DNA of 32,463 bases from NCBI GenBank assembly GCA_964402055.1, contig CAYOAV010000019.1, positions 1-32,463 of the forward strand, read 5' to 3'. Within the stretch, counting starts at the first letter, position 1; every line of letters begins with the position of its first letter. The notes under the pieces were generated by a model. The model did not search any database. It worked only from the letters and a program-made list of their open reading frames with translations, and was not told where the DNA came from. This document shows positions 1 through 7,538 of the stretch, in pieces. The position numbers and the translations under genes are program-made. The stretch comes from UMGS363 sp964402055 (GTDB taxonomy: Bacteria > Bacillota > Clostridia > Oscillospirales > Ruminococcaceae).

Positions 1-75
1 GGCAACTATTACCTCGCCGATGTATCAGACCCCGATACACTTATAAATCCCTTTGAAGTCGCTGAAATTCAGTAA
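1..75 (+). CDS. C-terminal fragment of an unknown protein
   Basis: An open frame enters from the left edge and stops at TAA 73-75, giving 24 residues ending in NPFEVAEIQ. A stem-loop follows 17 bases later, as expected at a gene end. The fragment is too short to assign a family. It is transcribed towards the tRNA genes. Confidence 0.6.
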   Translation, partial: GNYYLADVSDPDTLINPFEVAEIQ

Positions 76-92
76 AACAACTACATAACAAA

Positions 93-133
93 AAAAGCGT
101 GAGCATTTTAAATTCTGAATTGCTCACGCTTTT
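93..133. terminator. Bidirectional rho-independent terminator
   Basis: A perfect 13-bp inverted repeat (93-105 and 121-133, core AGCGTGAGCA) has a 15-base loop. A-rich and T-rich flanks allow it to act on both strands. It closes the gene ending at 75 and could back up the tRNA terminator on the minus strand. Confidence 0.75.
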
Positions 134-151
134 ATTTAACAAAAATTTTAA

Positions 152-186
152 TAAAAAAAAACCACTCCATAAAAAGAGTGGTTTTT
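152..186 (-). terminator. Terminator of the tRNA operon
   Basis: Arms at 157-167 and 176-186 form an 11-bp stem (core ACCACTC/GAGTGGT) with an 8-base loop. On the minus strand a run of T follows. The stem starts at the 3' CCA end of tRNA-Glu, sharing base 186, so termination and tRNA 3' maturation are adjacent. Confidence 0.85.
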
Positions 187-260
187 GGTGACCCGTACGA
201 GAATCGAACTCATGATTACGCCGTGAAAGGGCGTCGTCTTAACCTCTTGACCAACGGGCC
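186..260 (-). tRNA. tRNA-Glu (anticodon TTC)
   Basis: Read on the minus strand, the acceptor arm GGCCCGT pairs with ACGGGTC. The anticodon stem ACGCC/GGCGT encloses loop CTTTCAC, giving anticodon TTC (Glu). The T-arm contains GTTCGATTC. The 3' CCA is encoded, for a total of 75 nt. It lies 5 bases downstream of tRNA-Met in one transcript. Confidence 0.95.
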
Positions 261-265
261 ATATA

Positions 266-342
266 TGGTGGCGGCAGTAAGACTTGAACTTACGACCTAC
301 CGGGTATGAACCGGTTGCTCTAGCCAACTGAGCCATGCCGCC
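266..342 (-). tRNA. tRNA-Met (anticodon CAT, elongator type)
   Basis: Read on the minus strand, acceptor GGCGGCA pairs with TGCCGCC, followed by A and an encoded CCA (77 nt). The anticodon stem ACCGG/CCGGT encloses loop TTCATAC, giving CAT. The 5' end is base-paired normally, unlike an initiator tRNA, and the body resembles elongator Met. A lysidine-modified Ile2 tRNA is a less likely alternative. Confidence 0.9.
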
Positions 343-409
343 GTCTATGAACTGTCGCTTATCACCGAAGTTTTTATATTCTCTATATTCTCTCCGTGCG
401 ACTTAATCA

Positions 410-437
410 TTATACCACTAAAGGCTCTGACTGTCAA
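410..437 (-). promoter_or_regulatory. Sigma-A promoter of the tRNA pair
   Basis: On the minus strand a perfect TTGACA (432-437) and a perfect TATAAT (410-415) are separated by 16 bp. Transcription would start near 403, about 60 nt before tRNA-Met. Both boxes are consensus, as expected for a stable-RNA promoter. Confidence 0.9.
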
Positions 438-534
438 CAGTTTTTTTCAATATTTTCAAAAAATTTCTCTTTTTGTATATCTGCACAATTTTTAAATATC
501 CATCATCACTCATTTTATGCAATAAAACTATATT

Positions 535-1110
535 TTATTCAATAAGTCCATTTAAAACAATAACCGAAGTCGCACAATCCGCCCCTCTGAATGCCATAAG
601 CGAGAAAATATCACCGCTGTTGAACATATCCTGCCCATTATTGATGTGAAAACCAAGCCTGACATTGAAGCTTTCACCGCTTTCAACTGCCACATTCTCC
701 CAGTCGCCCGCCGTGTTATAATAATATTCCCTCGGTAAGCCATCGTCCATGCATTGTACCGATATTGTAAATGTCCGTCCGTCCGCCTGCCAGTAATCAT
801 CATTATTATTCTGCCCTGAAATATCTATGTAAAGTATTTCATTTTCTCTGTCAACCTCGCAGCTGTCAACCCTGATGAAAATCCCACCCGTTTCCGCCGT
901 GTAATCATTGTTGACAACAACAGGCATCGTCTTTGAATATCCGAATAGATCAAAATTGATCCTGCAAACTCCGTTTTTTCCATTCACAGCCAGACATAGT
1001 ACCACAAAAAACAGCACCACCGCCAGTATGCAAACAATCGAGTTATGCAAAACCTTCTTAAAGAAAACATTCTCAAGCTCCAGAGCATCAATTTCCTTTT
1101 TATTTTTCAT
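535..1110 (-). CDS. Hypothetical single-pass membrane protein
   Basis: This 191-residue protein has a short charged N-terminus and one strongly hydrophobic helix at about residues 25-43 (CILAVVLFFVVLCLAVNG). The rest is polar, probably beta-rich and probably outside the membrane; no lipobox is visible. I do not recognise the family. A ribosome-binding sequence GAGG lies about 10 nt before the ATG. It starts 15 bases after the YdbT-like gene stops, so it is probably the third gene of that operon and may act with the PH-domain proteins. No clear terminator is seen between its stop and the tRNA promoter. Confidence 0.7.
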   Translation of the reverse strand: MKNKKEIDALELENVFFKKVLHNSIVCILAVVLFFVVLCLAVNGKNGVCRINFDLFGYSKTMPVVVNNDYTAETGGIFIRVDSCEVDRENEILYIDISGQNNNDDYWQADGRTFTISVQCMDDGLPREYYYNTAGDWENVAVESGESFNVRLGFHINNGQDMFNSGDIFSLMAFRGADCATSVIVLNGLIE

Positions 1111-1125
1111 TTTATATTCCTCACT

Positions 1126-2577
1126 TTAATTTGACGTATATCCGAGCAGCTCCGCAGTCTTTTCTGCGTCAACGAGAGTTAAACCCTTGACCTTGTGCCT
1201 GACCGCACGCTCTCCCCTTGTGTAAAGTATAAAGCTGCACGAACCGTTTAGCTTCTGAAATAGATTTTGACTAATCCGTATTTCGGAAATTTTATTAAGC
1301 GGAACGATCACATTATGGAATCCAAAGGCCTTGCAATATTGTATTATAATGCATTCATCTGCCACCTCTGTTCCATTCGAAAGGAAAGCCGCAAGATTGA
1401 CTATAAGCAGATGCATAGCCACAATTTCGCCCATCACCGCAATAAATAGTATAACACTGTACCACTCTGGTAAAAGCATAATCGCTCCAAGAAATACAAA
1501 TATTATCACAAAAATCAGTGCAGTCGGCGGACCTAAAAACTTCATAACATAGCTTGGCAAAGCACCGCAAGCATACCCTTTTTCAGCATTAAAATCAGGC
1601 AAAAACCTTTTCATAACATCAGAAGCATTATTTTTTTTAGTTATCGGCACAAAAACAGGTATCTCATTTTTCTTTTTGCCATACCCCGAGCAGCTGACAT
1701 TTACCGACATTACTTTGCATATCTTCATCAGCAGATTCTGCCGCAAATCCGCATAATTCACTCTGTCCGAGCTGATAACGCAAGTCCTTTTTGTAAAAAA
1801 ACCATTTTCTATCCGAATTTTTTCACCGATTTTTTCAAGCCTGAAATTCATATGCTTCAGGTAATTTGAAAGGAAAGAGTAACCCCACCCGAATGCAATA
1901 ACAATTATAATTCCAACCGTTGCAGGCGTGATCCCATAGATGACCTTTTCTGCAATCTTTGTCACATTATTTACTGCACCAAGGAAACGTTCTTCAAGCT
2001 CATTTCCAACAAGCCTACCACCCTGGATAAGAAAAGTTCCGAAGTATATCAACCCCGAAAGTGCCGATGAAAAGGTAAGCGAAAAGAATAGCAGCCGCCT
2101 TTTATTTGAATTATAGCTGACAGGTTTCTCCTCTTCCTTGGGACAAAAATATGTTAATAATTTCTGAACATCCTTTTCCCTCATTATAAGCTTTATGTCA
2201 GGGTCTTCCTTTTTGTTTACAGTTGAACTGCTGTCAGTATCTATCAGAACAGTGTACGCCTTCAGCGGACGAAGTAAAAATGGCTTGTTCACCGTTACCG
2301 CAGAAAATGCCGAAAAAGGGATCTTCATTTTTTCAGATATAAAAAATCCATTTCTGACAAAGATACCCTTTTTTGATACACGGAAATTTATATTCCACCA
2401 TCTGAAAAAAGCCGCTCCAAAAATCGCAAGCACAACAAGAATGTCCAGATATGCCCCCGAAAGCCAGCTGTAAAAATCGAATCTCAAAGCAAGCAGACCT
2501 CTCACCAGCGGCAATAAAAGCAGCCAGAAATTTCCAGAAACATATCTTAAAATAGCAATTGGATGCTGACGTTTCAT
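1126..2577 (-). CDS. ydbT: Multi-bPH2-domain membrane protein, YdbT type
   Basis: This 483-residue integral membrane protein resembles Bacillus YdbT in size and layout: hydrophobic pairs near residues 12-61, 163-183, 215-235 and 350-400 separate three soluble bacterial PH-like segments (for example SKKGIFVRNGFF, IGEKIRIENGFFTKR). I start it at ATG 2577 because AAGGTGAGG sits just upstream; an upstream start at 2625 would overlap the preceding gene and lacks this site. It follows the YdbS-like gene by 7 nt. In Bacillus, ydbST belongs to the cell-envelope stress regulon and is linked to resistance to some antimicrobial peptides. Applying that here is inference. Confidence 0.8.
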   Translation of the reverse strand: MKRQHPIAILRYVSGNFWLLLLPLVRGLLALRFDFYSWLSGAYLDILVVLAIFGAAFFRWWNINFRVSKKGIFVRNGFFISEKMKIPFSAFSAVTVNKPFLLRPLKAYTVLIDTDSSSTVNKKEDPDIKLIMREKDVQKLLTYFCPKEEEKPVSYNSNKRRLLFFSLTFSSALSGLIYFGTFLIQGGRLVGNELEERFLGAVNNVTKIAEKVIYGITPATVGIIIVIAFGWGYSFLSNYLKHMNFRLEKIGEKIRIENGFFTKRTCVISSDRVNYADLRQNLLMKICKVMSVNVSCSGYGKKKNEIPVFVPITKKNNASDVMKRFLPDFNAEKGYACGALPSYVMKFLGPPTALIFVIIFVFLGAIMLLPEWYSVILFIAVMGEIVAMHLLIVNLAAFLSNGTEVADECIIIQYCKAFGFHNVIVPLNKISEIRISQNLFQKLNGSCSFILYTRGERAVRHKVKGLTLVDAEKTAELLGYTSN

Positions 2578-2584
2578 TCCGACC

Positions 2585-3094
2585 TCACCTTTCCAAGCTC
2601 TTGGAATTTTTATCATCTGCAGCATTTTTCTGAATCAGCCTTGTTATCTCATCTGCATCACTTTTTGACAAAAATGTGAATATCAACCTTCCGCCATATC
2701 CATTGAAGATTATAAAATTGAATCCGCTTTTTCTGCCTAAAGGTGCAGATATCCGAGTTGTGTATTGTATCGCAGAAAGCTTCATATATTGCTTGTTTTT
2801 CACAAGCACTCCCGTCCTTGCAATGATATCCTTGTCTGTCACATAATACCTCGCATTATTATACCATAAGGGTAATATTATCAAAATATACAATATGTAT
2901 ATCAACGCAAATACCCCTGCTATACACCATACTATTATTTCAATTGCATTTTTTCTAGATACAAAATATTCAGGAAATTTCATCTCTGCAATATATAGAA
3001 TGTATTTTAGTATTATACCAATTACTATTAGTAAAATAAATCCTATTACTCTTAGTATATTTAAACTTTTTCTATCCGCATAGTATTTCTTCAA
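2585..3094 (-). CDS. ydbS: bPH2-domain membrane protein, YdbS type
   Basis: This 169-residue protein has two transmembrane helices (about residues 13-33 and 50-75) followed by one bacterial PH-like domain (YYVTDKDIIARTGVLVKNKQYMKLSAIQ), the classic YdbS layout. The start appears to be TTG 3094, since an in-frame stop lies just upstream and no in-frame ATG precedes the first helix; its ribosome-binding site is weak. It is the first gene of a three-gene minus-strand operon and is divergent from the symporter gene across a 112-bp AT-rich spacer. Partner with the YdbT-like protein is inferred from the conserved pairing in Firmicutes. Confidence 0.8.
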   Translation of the reverse strand: MKKYYADRKSLNILRVIGFILLIVIGIILKYILYIAEMKFPEYFVSRKNAIEIIVWCIAGVFALIYILYILIILPLWYNNARYYVTDKDIIARTGVLVKNKQYMKLSAIQYTTRISAPLGRKSGFNFIIFNGYGGRLIFTFLSKSDADEITRLIQKNAADDKNSKSLER

Positions 3095-3206
3095 TTTTAC
3101 TCTTCATTCCTTTTTTATCCTCATATTTTTATTAAAATACTCATATATTTATTCAATAAACAGGTACTTTAATAAAAATACAAAGTCAGGTGATATCAGG
3201 CTTATT

Positions 3207-4595
3207 ATGAATACAATCAGTAATATTTTTTCATTTCTCAACAATTTGTTATGGGGAGATTTTACGCTTTTTGCGATTTTATCAGCCGCAGTTTATCTTA
3301 CATTTAAATGTAAATTCTTCTATTTTCGTCATCCTTTAAAAGTCCTGCGTTTTACATTATTTTCCAATAATAGATACAATCAACCCTCTGACGATAAGCT
3401 GTCAGGCTTCCAGACCTCGACAACTTCCCTCGCCGCATCAATGGGTACAGGCAACATTATCGGAGTTGCGACAGCCATATCAATCGGCGGTTCAGGAGCT
3501 GTCCTCTGGATGATATTATCTGCATTTCTTGTAATGTCATTCGCCTTTACAGAGAATTATCTCGCCACTGATTTTAAAAATCGTTCAAACGGAAAATCCT
3601 CGCAGGGCGTGCTTCTATATTTCACAGCAGTCTTTAATTCAATGCTTCCTTCCTTAATTTTTTGCGTCATCTGTATGCTGTCGTCCTTTGTAATTGGGAA
3701 CCTCACACAGGTTAATTCAGCCGCATCTTCACTTGATAATTTTGGTATTTCACCAATTTTAATTGGAATCGCATTTGCCCTTCTGACCGCTGTATCTGTC
3801 CTCCATTCACGGACATCTATTATAAAAATTTCGGAAAAGCTTGTCCCATTTCTTGCAATATTTTATGCCACAGGCTCACTTATAATCATCCTATCCTCGC
3901 ACAATATTTCTAAAGTATTAACAGATATATTAAATTCCGCCTTTGAAATAAAAGCGATCGGTGGAGGAATTTTTGGCTTTTCTATATCAAAAGCCATGTC
4001 TGTCGGATTAAGACGAGGGCTGTTTTCCAACGAAGCAGGAATGGGAACATCAGCCTTTGCACATACCTCATCCGACTGTCCTGATCCAAAAATAATGGGC
4101 AGCTGGGCAGTACTTGAGGTTTTTATTGATACTGTACTTTTGTGCAGTATGACTGCACTTGTTATTCTCTGTACAGGCTCTCAAAATGCATCATTTTTCG
4201 GAGCAGATACAGTAATAAATGCCTTTAAAAGCGGCTTCGGGAAAATCCCTTTAATACTATCTTCAACCGTAATTTCAAGCGATACCATATATCATTTGAG
4301 CAATATTTTTTCTGATGTTGGAGGTCTTTTTATTGGTATCGTTAATACCGTTTTCGCCTTTGCAAGCGTCATCGGCTGGTATTTTTATGGTGAAAAATGC
4401 TGTCTTTTCTTGAATGAACATCTCAGCATAAACGTCCTCATACCATATAAATACCTCTATATCCTAACCGCCTTTGCAGGTGCAGTCATTAAAGCAAAAA
4501 TCATATGGGAGCTTGCAGACATTTTCACATTTTTTATGCTCATCCCAAACCTCTTTGCAATAATTATTCTTTCGAAAAAAATAAAATTCAACTGA
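3207..4595 (+). CDS. alsT: Sodium:alanine/glycine symporter (AGCS family)
   Basis: This 462-residue polytopic membrane protein carries the AGCS hallmark TSLAASMGTGNIIGVATAI at about residues 72-90, and a second conserved block GLRRGLFSNEAGMGTSAFAH near 270-290. Length matches the family (about 440-480 residues). It should import alanine or glycine with sodium; substrate choice cannot be read from sequence alone. It is monocistronic, divergent from the PH-domain operon and convergent with parB. It runs against the expected replication direction of this arm. A weak AGG site precedes ATG 3207; no convincing promoter was found in the spacer. Confidence 0.88.
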   Translation: MNTISNIFSFLNNLLWGDFTLFAILSAAVYLTFKCKFFYFRHPLKVLRFTLFSNNRYNQPSDDKLSGFQTSTTSLAASMGTGNIIGVATAISIGGSGAVLWMILSAFLVMSFAFTENYLATDFKNRSNGKSSQGVLLYFTAVFNSMLPSLIFCVICMLSSFVIGNLTQVNSAASSLDNFGISPILIGIAFALLTAVSVLHSRTSIIKISEKLVPFLAIFYATGSLIIILSSHNISKVLTDILNSAFEIKAIGGGIFGFSISKAMSVGLRRGLFSNEAGMGTSAFAHTSSDCPDPKIMGSWAVLEVFIDTVLLCSMTALVILCTGSQNASFFGADTVINAFKSGFGKIPLILSSTVISSDTIYHLSNIFSDVGGLFIGIVNTVFAFASVIGWYFYGEKCCLFLNEHLSINVLIPYKYLYILTAFAGAVIKAKIIWELADIFTFFMLIPNLFAIIILSKKIKFN

Positions 4596-4623
4596 AATTG
4601 ACAAAAAATAAGTTGCATTTTAG

Positions 4624-4656
4624 CTTTACTGTAAAGTAATTTTCTTTACAGTAAAG
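4624..4656. repeat. Double palindrome, possible bidirectional terminator
   Basis: Arms CTTTACTGTAAAG (4624-4636) and CTTTACAGTAAAG (4644-4656) are perfect reverse complements with a 7-base loop. Each arm is itself a CTTTAC-N-GTAAAG palindrome, and the two centres are exactly 20 bp apart. It lies between the convergent symporter and parB genes. The T-tracts are poor, so a terminator is plausible but a paired operator is also possible. Confidence 0.55.
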
Positions 4657-4668
4657 TATTTGTTACAT

Positions 4669-5562
4669 TTATTTCCATTCTTTACCATTTATTGTCAGTT
4701 TATTTGCAATATCAGAAAGATCTTCTATTCCCATATAATCAATGGTAATTTTTCCACCTGAACCATCAGGATTAGGAGTAATTTTAACCTTCCTCTCAAG
4801 TCTTTCTTTAAGAGCAAGCTCCATTTCAGTGCAGTAGTTTCTAATTTTCTTCTTCTCTTCATCAGAATTGTCTGTCTTTTCTACCGATTCTTCTTTTGGT
4901 TCAGTTTCAAGCTTTTCAATAAGCTTTTCAATCGCCCTTACAGTCATTTTGCCATCAGCTGCTTGACGTGCAATATCAACCATGATTTCTTCATCCTGTG
5001 CCGCACCAATAGCCTTTGCCTGACCAACCGTTAGCTTGCCCGAAATCAAAAGCTTCTGTATTTTTTCGGGCATATCAAGCATTCTTACGGAGTTTGCAAT
5101 ACTTGAACGTGATTTTCCAACGACTTTAGAAAGCTGCTCCTGCGTCATCTTGTATTTTACCATAAGATCATTGTACGCATTTGCCTCTTCAATCGGGTTA
5201 AGATCCTCTCTCTGTATGTTTTCAATCAAAGCCGCTTTAGCAACCTGTTCATCGTCAAATTCCTTAACTATTGCAGGAATTTCATTCATACCGAGCATTC
5301 TGCAAGCTCTCCAACGTCTTTCACCAGCAATTATCTGATATCCTAAAGCTGTCTTTCTGACAATAATTGGCTGAATAAGTCCATTTTCTCTTATACTTTC
5401 CGCAAGATTAGCAATAGCTTCATCGTCAAAGTTCTGTCGAGGCTGATTTTTGTTTGGTTCAACCTCTGAAATTCGAAGTGAAAGAACACCGCCTGAGTTA
5501 TCATTGTTGTTATCCTCAAAAAGAGCGTCAAGTCCCTTTCCAAGACCTGATTTTTTAGACAT
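4669..5562 (-). CDS. parB: Chromosome-partitioning protein ParB (Spo0J)
   Basis: This 297-residue CTP-dependent DNA clamp loads at parS and spreads to organise the origin. Visible parts are the N-terminal ParA-stimulating segment (GLGKGLDALF), CTP-binding motifs GERRWRA (80-86) and ENIQRE (114-119), the helix-turn-helix around 137-163 (GKSRSSIANSVRML) and a charged linker before the C-terminal dimer domain. I start it at ATG 5562, overlapping parA by 8 nt, with GGGTGGAG just upstream; a GTG at 5574 sits inside that ribosome-binding site and is less likely. Candidate parS sites are 6507, 6576 and 8294. Confidence 0.95.
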   Translation of the reverse strand: MSKKSGLGKGLDALFEDNNNDNSGGVLSLRISEVEPNKNQPRQNFDDEAIANLAESIRENGLIQPIIVRKTALGYQIIAGERRWRACRMLGMNEIPAIVKEFDDEQVAKAALIENIQREDLNPIEEANAYNDLMVKYKMTQEQLSKVVGKSRSSIANSVRMLDMPEKIQKLLISGKLTVGQAKAIGAAQDEEIMVDIARQAADGKMTVRAIEKLIEKLETEPKEESVEKTDNSDEEKKKIRNYCTEMELALKERLERKVKITPNPDGSGGKITIDYMGIEDLSDIANKLTINGKEWK

Positions 5563-6367
5563 TATCTTCTCCACCCTTCATATTTTTCTTAGCCTTGTCC
5601 TCTTTTTTATGACGTGTAAGCATCTCTGCCGCAAGTGCCTCATAAGCCTCCGCACCTCTTGATGACCCATCAAAATAGATAACAGGTTTGCCAAAGCTTG
5701 GAGCTTCAGATATTCTGACATTTCGTGGAATTACCGTGTTAAATACTTTATCAGCAAAATGCTTTTTAACCTCTTTTACAACCTGCTGGGTAAGATTCAA
5801 TCTTCCATCAAACATTGTAAAAAGAATACCCTCAATATCAATATTCGGATTATAACGTTTCTTAACAAGTCGTATTGATTCAACCAGCTGTGAAAGACCC
5901 TCCAGTGAATAAAATTCACATTGTAGCGGAACAAGCACAGTATCACAAGCGCAAAGAGCATTAACAGTCAGAATTGAAAGTGATGGAGGACAATCAATAA
6001 AAATATAATCATAGTCATTTTTTATAGTCAAAAGCTGCATTTTTAATCTGTTTGAACGGTTTTCCAAATCAATAAGTTCAATATCCGCTCCTGCTAACTG
6101 TGAGGTTGAAGATACAACAGAAACATTTTTAAATTCGGTTTGAATGATAGCCTCGCTTATTCTTCTCTGACCGAGTAAAATATCATAAACAGTTATATCA
6201 GTTTTTCTCTTGTTAATTCCAAAACCACTTGTAGTATTTCCCTGTGCGTCTATGTCAACACAGAGTACCTTTTTACCTTTTTTTCCAAGACAGGCTGCAA
6301 GATTAACGACAGAAGTAGATTTTCCAACGCCGCCTTTTTGATTTGCAACCGCAATAATTCGTGACAT
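5555..6367 (-). CDS. parA: Chromosome-partitioning ATPase ParA (Soj)
   Basis: This 270-residue protein has the deviant Walker A motif KGGVGKST at residues 11-18, the DIDAQGN switch and the DCPPSL Walker B region typical of ParA/Soj. It works with ParB in origin segregation, and Soj homologues also regulate DnaA. AAAGGA precedes ATG 6367. It has its own consensus-like promoter (6409-6437) and is translationally linked to parB by an 8-nt overlap. A palindrome array lies 65-155 bp upstream of the promoter. Confidence 0.96.
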   Translation of the reverse strand: MSRIIAVANQKGGVGKSTSVVNLAACLGKKGKKVLCVDIDAQGNTTSGFGINKRKTDITVYDILLGQRRISEAIIQTEFKNVSVVSSTSQLAGADIELIDLENRSNRLKMQLLTIKNDYDYIFIDCPPSLSILTVNALCACDTVLVPLQCEFYSLEGLSQLVESIRLVKKRYNPNIDIEGILFTMFDGRLNLTQQVVKEVKKHFADKVFNTVIPRNVRISEAPSFGKPVIYFDGSSRGAEAYEALAAEMLTRHKKEDKAKKNMKGGEDNV

Positions 6368-6408
6368 TAATATTTTCCTTTCCGGTATAGACCTATTTTA
6401 CTTATTTA

Positions 6409-6437
6409 ATTATAACATAAAAATAGATATATATCAA
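6409..6437 (-). promoter_or_regulatory. parAB promoter
   Basis: On the minus strand, -35 TTGATA (6432-6437) and -10 TATAAT (6409-6414) are 17 bp apart. The predicted transcript start near 6402 gives a 34-nt leader before parA. The nearest dyad of the upstream array is about 85 bp from the -35 box. Confidence 0.8.
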
Positions 6438-6506
6438 TAGCAAATATTATTTTCGTCACATTTTTCAAATATATCAGTTTATTTTCTGCTTTGTTTGTAA
6501 TAAAAT

Positions 6507-6522
6507 TGTTCCACGTGGAACA
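6507..6522. promoter_or_regulatory. parS site 1
   Basis: TGTTCCACGTGGAACA is a perfect 16-bp palindrome matching the bacterial parS consensus TGTTNCACGTGAAACA except for the symmetric right half, a form used in several bacteria. The symmetry extends to 24 bp (6503-6526). It is the ParB loading site nearest parAB. Confidence 0.9.
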
Positions 6523-6523
6523 A

Positions 6524-6574
6524 TTTGACATATGTCAAATGTTTAACTTATGTTAATTATTGACACTTGTCTAA
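6524..6574. promoter_or_regulatory. Three phased dyads between two parS sites
   Basis: Three 16-bp dyads occur: TTTGACATATGTCAAA (6524-6539, perfect), TTTAACTTATGTTAAT (6542-6557) and ATTGACACTTGTCTAA (6559-6574). Half-sites agree on TTTRACAT. Their centres (6531.5, 6549.5, 6566.5) continue the 17-18 bp spacing of the flanking parS centres (6514.5 and 6583.5). The binding protein is unknown; Noc, ParB or an unlinked repressor are candidates. Confidence 0.6.
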
Positions 6575-6575
6575 A

Positions 6576-6591
6576 TGTTCCATGTGGAACA
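6576..6591. promoter_or_regulatory. parS site 2 (one-base variant)
   Basis: TGTTCCATGTGGAACA differs from site 1 at one central base (C to T). It lies 4 bases beyond the noc stop codon, between noc and parA. Its centre is exactly 17 bp from the neighbouring dyad. Confidence 0.8.
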
Positions 6592-6595
6592 ATTT

Positions 6596-7402
6596 TTAAT
6601 CATTTGTAGGAATCCTGACTATATATTCAATATATCCGTTCTCTTTGATTTTTTGTGAATCAGCATTAATTCCTGCCGCTTTCATCGTTTCAACAGCTTT
6701 ATTTATTGTATTTACAAATAGCCTGATATCCCGAAAAGCTCCGCTTCTCCTACGAATACTTTCACGTTCTTCTTCTTTTCCGTTTATAATATTGATTAAT
6801 CTCTCCGCCTGTTCGACATTATATTTACGTTCAGAAATAGTCTGAATCGCCTGTAATTGTAATTTTTCATCATTTAGCTTCAATAATGCCCTAGCATGTC
6901 GTTCAGTTAGATTGCTTTCCCGTATTTTATGCCTTACCTCGTCAGACAATTTCAATAATCTAAGCTTATTTGCAATCGTAGATTGATTTTTTCCAAGCTT
7001 AACAGCACAATCCTCCTGCGTCATTCCATAAAAATCAAGCAGTTTTAATAATGCTTCTGCCTCATCAAAAAAATGCAGATCCTTGCGCTGAATATTTTCA
7101 ACAAGTGCTAAAACTGCCGAATTTCTGTCCGTTACATCAATAACAATACAAGGTGCAACATTCATACCAAGCAGTTTTAAAGCCCTTAATCGTCTTTCTC
7201 CTGCAATTAATATGTATTTATCATCAGCTTGCTTAACGGTTAAAGGTTGAAGTAAACCATTATGCTTAATACTTTCTGCAAGCTCATTCAAGTCATCTCC
7301 GAATTGCGTCCTCGGCTGATAAGGATTTACAATAATACGCTCAATTTCAACCTCGATGACCTTATTTATAACCTTTTCCTTAACCATAAAAGGAAAATTC
7401 AT
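6596..7402 (-). CDS. noc: Nucleoid occlusion protein Noc (ParB paralogue)
   Basis: This 268-residue ParB-family protein matches Noc rather than Spo0J: the helix-turn-helix reads GKNQSTIANKLRLLKL (about 137-152) followed by TERHARALLKL, and the C-terminus has the Noc-like NTI...EYIVRIP ending. CTP motifs GERRLRA (68-74) and ENIQR (102-106) are present. Noc binds its DNA sites, spreads, contacts membrane and blocks division over the nucleoid. I start it at ATG 7402 with AAAGGTGG upstream; a GTG at 7414 lies within that site. The N-terminus MNFPFMVKEK is short, so the membrane-binding helix known in Bacillus is not obvious here. Confidence 0.9.
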   Translation of the reverse strand: MNFPFMVKEKVINKVIEVEIERIIVNPYQPRTQFGDDLNELAESIKHNGLLQPLTVKQADDKYILIAGERRLRALKLLGMNVAPCIVIDVTDRNSAVLALVENIQRKDLHFFDEAEALLKLLDFYGMTQEDCAVKLGKNQSTIANKLRLLKLSDEVRHKIRESNLTERHARALLKLNDEKLQLQAIQTISERKYNVEQAERLINIINGKEEERESIRRRSGAFRDIRLFVNTINKAVETMKAAGINADSQKIKENGYIEYIVRIPTND

Positions 7403-7422
7403 TTTATATTCCACCTTTCGAT

Positions 7423-7460
7423 ATGTTAAATGTCAAATATTCTCTGAATTTATAATATCA
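7423..7460 (-). promoter_or_regulatory. noc extended -10 and downstream half-sites
   Basis: On the minus strand TGATATTAT (7452-7460) fits an extended -10 element; no good -35 is visible. Just downstream of the predicted start, two 8-bp direct repeats TTTGACAT and TTTAACAT occupy 7423-7438, the same half-site as in the noc-parA array. Binding here would repress noc. Assignment is inference. Confidence 0.4.
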
Positions 7461-7500
7461 CAATTAATAAGATTATTATGTCGAATTGGAATAAATTTAT

Positions 7501-7531
7501 AAAAAGAGCATAACCATTTCTGATTATGCTC
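7501..7531 (-). terminator. Terminator after rsmG
   Basis: GAGCATAA (7524-7531 on the minus strand) pairs with TTATGCTC (7506-7513) around a 10-base loop and is followed by TTTTT on the minus strand. It begins 8 bases after the rsmG stop, separating rsmG from noc. Confidence 0.8.
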
Positions 7532-7538
7532 GTATATA

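Noticed and set aside
148..336. Open frame of 62 codons on the minus strand over the tRNA genes
   Set aside because: It overlaps both tRNAs and their terminator; the tRNA structures explain the sequence fully.
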